From CAZTDU01 sp050248795 (GTDB lineage Bacteria; Pseudomonadota; Gammaproteobacteria; Burkholderiales; SG8-39): a stretch of DNA of 64,000 nucleotides. Positions 61,913 through 64,000 of this stretch are shown in pieces. The number at the start of each line of letters is the position of its first letter. Position 1 is the stretch's first letter. A model generated the notes under the pieces. It worked only from the letters and a program-made list of their open reading frames with translations. It made no database searches and was not told where the DNA came from. The position numbers and the translations under genes were made by a program. The stretch is taken from the NCBI GenBank assembly GCA_050248795.1, contig JBFWRS010000005.1:58752-122751 (forward strand), in the 5' to 3' direction.

Positions 61913-62467
61913 ATGCTGTTGCGCTCTGTTGTCGCCTTCCTGATTCTTGCCGCCGGCCTGCTGGCGCAGTTTTCCGCGCAAGCGCAGGTGCGCGATCCTA
62001 CGCTGTCCAACTACCGGCTTGGCTCCGGCGATGTGATCAGCATCCAGGTGCTGGGCGAGGACGACCTCAGGCGCGAGAAAATCCGCCTGTCGGACGCGGC
62101 GACGATCTCCTACCCCATCCTCGGCGAGATCCGGCTGTTCGGCAAGACGGTGGGCGAGCTGGAAACGCTGATCCGCGACGGCTTGAAGGGCCGCTACCTG
62201 CTGAACCCGCAGGTGACCGTGACCATCAACGAGTACCGCAATTTCTTCATCAACGGCCAGGTCGAGCGCACCGGCGGCTATCCGTACGTTCCCGGCCTCA
62301 CCGTGATCAAGGCCGTGTCGATCGCCGGCGGCTTCAAGGAACGCGCGTCGAAGGAAAAGATTTTCGTCATCCGCGAGGGCGACCCGAAGCAGACCCGGCA
62401 TCGGGTCGGGCTGGGAGACCCGGTATACCCGGGCGACATCCTCACGGTCGAAGAAAGCTTCTTCTGA
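61913..62467 (+). CDS. Polysaccharide export protein (Wza/BexD-like)
   Basis: The 184-residue protein has a signal peptide (VVAFLILAAGLLAQFSAQAQ) and the Poly_export domain (YRLGSGDVISIQVLG, YPILGEIRLFGKTVGELE), followed by SLBB-like NGQVERTGGYPYVPGLTV. There is no lipobox Cys, so it is not a lipoprotein like Wza. It is likely the outer-membrane pore part of the exporter. It is followed 10 bases later by the GNVR co-polymerase. Confidence 0.9.
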   Translation: MLLRSVVAFLILAAGLLAQFSAQAQVRDPTLSNYRLGSGDVISIQVLGEDDLRREKIRLSDAATISYPILGEIRLFGKTVGELETLIRDGLKGRYLLNPQVTVTINEYRNFFINGQVERTGGYPYVPGLTVIKAVSIAGGFKERASKEKIFVIREGDPKQTRHRVGLGDPVYPGDILTVEESFF

Positions 62468-62477
62468 GGCCCGGCGC

Positions 62478-64000
62478 ATGAATACCGTGGCCGATCGCGA
62501 GCTTGCGCTGCCGGGATCGCCCGGCGCGCCGGAGATCGAGGAGGAAACCCTCGACGTCGTGCGCTACGCGCGGGCGGTGGCGCGCAACAAGTGGAGCATC
62601 ATCGGCCTGGTGATCGCGGTCGGCGTGCTCGCCGCGCTGATCGCCTACAGCCTGCCGCCGACGTACCGCGCCTCGGCCACGCTGCTGGTGGAATCCAGCA
62701 AGCCCAAGCTGGTCTCGATCGAAGAGGTGTACAACCAGCTCGCCAGCGGCAGCCGGGAGTTCTTCCAGACCCAGGTCGAGATCCTGAAGTCGCGCGACAT
62801 CGCCGCCAAGCTGTCGCAACGCATGAAGCTTGCCGAGCACCCGGTGCTGGATCCGCGCCAGCAGCCGCTGCCCTTCTGGCGCAGCCTGCTGCCCGAAGGC
62901 CTGCTCGGCGATCCTGCCGCCGAGCCCGCGCCGGAGGCGGTCGAGCAGCACGTCATCGCCGCGCTGCGCAAGAACCTGGACGTGAAGCCGGTGCGCGGCA
63001 GCCAGCTGATCACGCTGAGCTTCGAATCGAGGGACCGCGCGCTCGCGGCCGCGGTCCCGAACGCGCTTTCCGAGCTGTACATCGAATCCGACCTCGAAGC
63101 GCGCATGGCGATGACGCAGAAGGCCACCTCCTGGCTCACCAGCCAGACCGGCGGCCTGAAGAAGAAGCTCACCGAGGCCGAACAGGCGCTGCAGGCCTTC
63201 CGCGACCGCGAGCGCATCATCGACGCCAAGGGCCTGGCGCAGAGCGGGGTGTCGCAGCAGATCGCGGACCTGCAGAAGTCGCTGGCGGACGCGCGCGCGA
63301 AGCGCAGCGAAGCCGAGTACGTGTACAACCAGGTCTCGGCGGTGGTGGCCGGGCGCTCGCAGGAGGCGCTGGAGACGCTGCCGGCGATCCAGAAGCATCC
63401 GCTGATCCTGCGCTACAAGGAGCAGGAGTCCGACGCCGAGAAGCGCCTCAACGAGGCGTCCAAGCGCTACGGCCGCGAGCATCCGAAGATGATCGCTGCG
63501 GTATCCGACCTGAAGAGCGCGCGCGAGAACCTGCGCCGGCAGATGACGTCGGTGGCGCAGACGGTGAAGCGCGAGTTCGACGCCGCGAGGGCCAACGAAG
63601 CCGCGGTCGAGCGCTCGCTGAACGCGGCGCGGACCGAGCTGCAGGGCATCAACCGCAAGGAATTCCAGCTCGCGGCGCTGGAGCGCGAGGTCGCCAACAG
63701 CCGCCAGCTCTACGAGATGTTCATCCAGCGCTTCAAGGAAACCAACATCTCGAACGACATGCAGTCGGCGATCGCCCGCGTCGTCGACCCGGCGATCGTT
63801 CCCGCCACGCCTTCCGGCCCGCGCAAGCAGCTGATCATCTGGCTGTCGGTGCTGGGCGCGCTGATCCTCGGCCTCGGCCTCGCGGTGCTTGTGGATCGGC
63901 TGAACAACACGCTGAAGACCACGCACGACGTGGAAACCAAGCTGAACGTGCCGGTGCTCGGCATGGTGCAGGTGACGAAGGCCAGGCGCGGCCAGTTCCA
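62478..64000 (+). CDS. GNVR/Wzz chain-length determinant, truncated by window end
   Basis: About 507 codons are visible before the window ends. The N-terminus (EEETLDVVRYARAVARNKWSIIGLVIAVG, in blocks) parallels the Wzc-like protein at 14400 (ETLDLVRYWRAVNRNKWGI). A long coiled periplasmic region is followed by a second helix near residue 450-475 (LIIWLSVLGALILGLG). Whether a kinase domain follows is outside the window. It forms an operon with epsL and the export gene. Confidence 0.9.
   Translation, partial: MNTVADRELALPGSPGAPEIEEETLDVVRYARAVARNKWSIIGLVIAVGVLAALIAYSLPPTYRASATLLVESSKPKLVSIEEVYNQLASGSREFFQTQVEILKSRDIAAKLSQRMKLAEHPVLDPRQQPLPFWRSLLPEGLLGDPAAEPAPEAVEQHVIAALRKNLDVKPVRGSQLITLSFESRDRALAAAVPNALSELYIESDLEARMAMTQKATSWLTSQTGGLKKKLTEAEQALQAFRDRERIIDAKGLAQSGVSQQIADLQKSLADARAKRSEAEYVYNQVSAVVAGRSQEALETLPAIQKHPLILRYKEQESDAEKRLNEASKRYGREHPKMIAAVSDLKSARENLRRQMTSVAQTVKREFDAARANEAAVERSLNAARTELQGINRKEFQLAALEREVANSRQLYEMFIQRFKETNISNDMQSAIARVVDPAIVPATPSGPRKQLIIWLSVLGALILGLGLAVLVDRLNNTLKTTHDVETKLNVPVLGMVQVTKARRGQF

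Overview
The window is GC-rich DNA, very probably from a betaproteobacterium of the Rhodocyclales/Nitrosomonadales/Burkholderiales type. This rests on EpsL-type and polysaccharide-export genes, GNVR co-polymerases, FecR and Sel1 proteins, and heavy use of GTG and TTG starts with four-base stop/start overlaps. Almost the whole window is a surface-glycan superlocus. I saw no tRNA, rRNA, CRISPR array, insertion sequence or prophage. Most long ORFs opposite the genes are GC-rich antisense shadows.

Region 1 (1-3025): a partial secreted protein cut by the window edge, a Gdt1/TMEM165-type cation transporter, and a lipoprotein. Region 2 (3173-16622, minus strand): one tightly coupled operon. It starts with a Wzc-like tyrosine autokinase/co-polymerase, a TPR-like protein, a FecR-domain protein and an O-antigen-ligase-like polymerase. 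It then runs into a complete lasso-peptide-like RiPP set: B2 leader peptidase, asparagine-synthetase-like cyclase, two precursors, a PRMT-like methyltransferase fused to a PqqD-like domain, an HprK-like kinase, a PqqD (B1) protein, an NTP_transf_5 nucleotidyltransferase and an ABC exporter. Both precursors have a lasso-type leader, a 21-residue candidate core and a C-terminal domain resembling the self-cleaving peptidase S74 chaperone of phage tail spikes. Its Ser-Asp junction and downstream Lys are intact. This is the most unusual system in the window.

Region 3 (16779-26944): two WecA/MraY-type initiating transferases, a sugar epimerase, two Sel1-repeat proteins, a second TPR-like/FecR pair, an MltD-like lytic transglycosylase and a small island of toxin-antitoxin genes. 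Region 4 (26992-42084): the variable glycan core, with glycosyltransferases, an EpsG-like polymerase, a glutamine-type AsnB, SAM methyltransferases, an epimerase, an oxidoreductase and a PhyH dioxygenase. It is visibly less GC-rich and probably transferred.

Region 5 (42113-51569): a pseudaminic acid pathway (pseB, C, F, G, I). A sugar formyltransferase sits where the PseH acetyltransferase is expected, and an amidotransferase with HisF/HisH partners suggests an amidino or formimidoyl derivative. Region 6 (51559-60376): a PglK-like ABC flippase, a YdcF protein, uronic acid genes (TviB-like dehydrogenase, UDP-glucuronate 4-epimerase-like), GDP-fucose genes (fcl, gmd, a gmd paralogue) and an MNT/HEPN module lodged among them. 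Region 7 (60624-64000, plus strand): the start of a second export operon with EpsL, a Wza-like export protein and a GNVR co-polymerase that runs off the window.

Together the genes supply activated sugars (GDP-fucose, UDP-uronic acids, CMP-pseudaminate derivative), assemble repeat units on undecaprenyl phosphate, flip and polymerise them, and export the polymer. A RiPP pathway sits inside the first of these operons.
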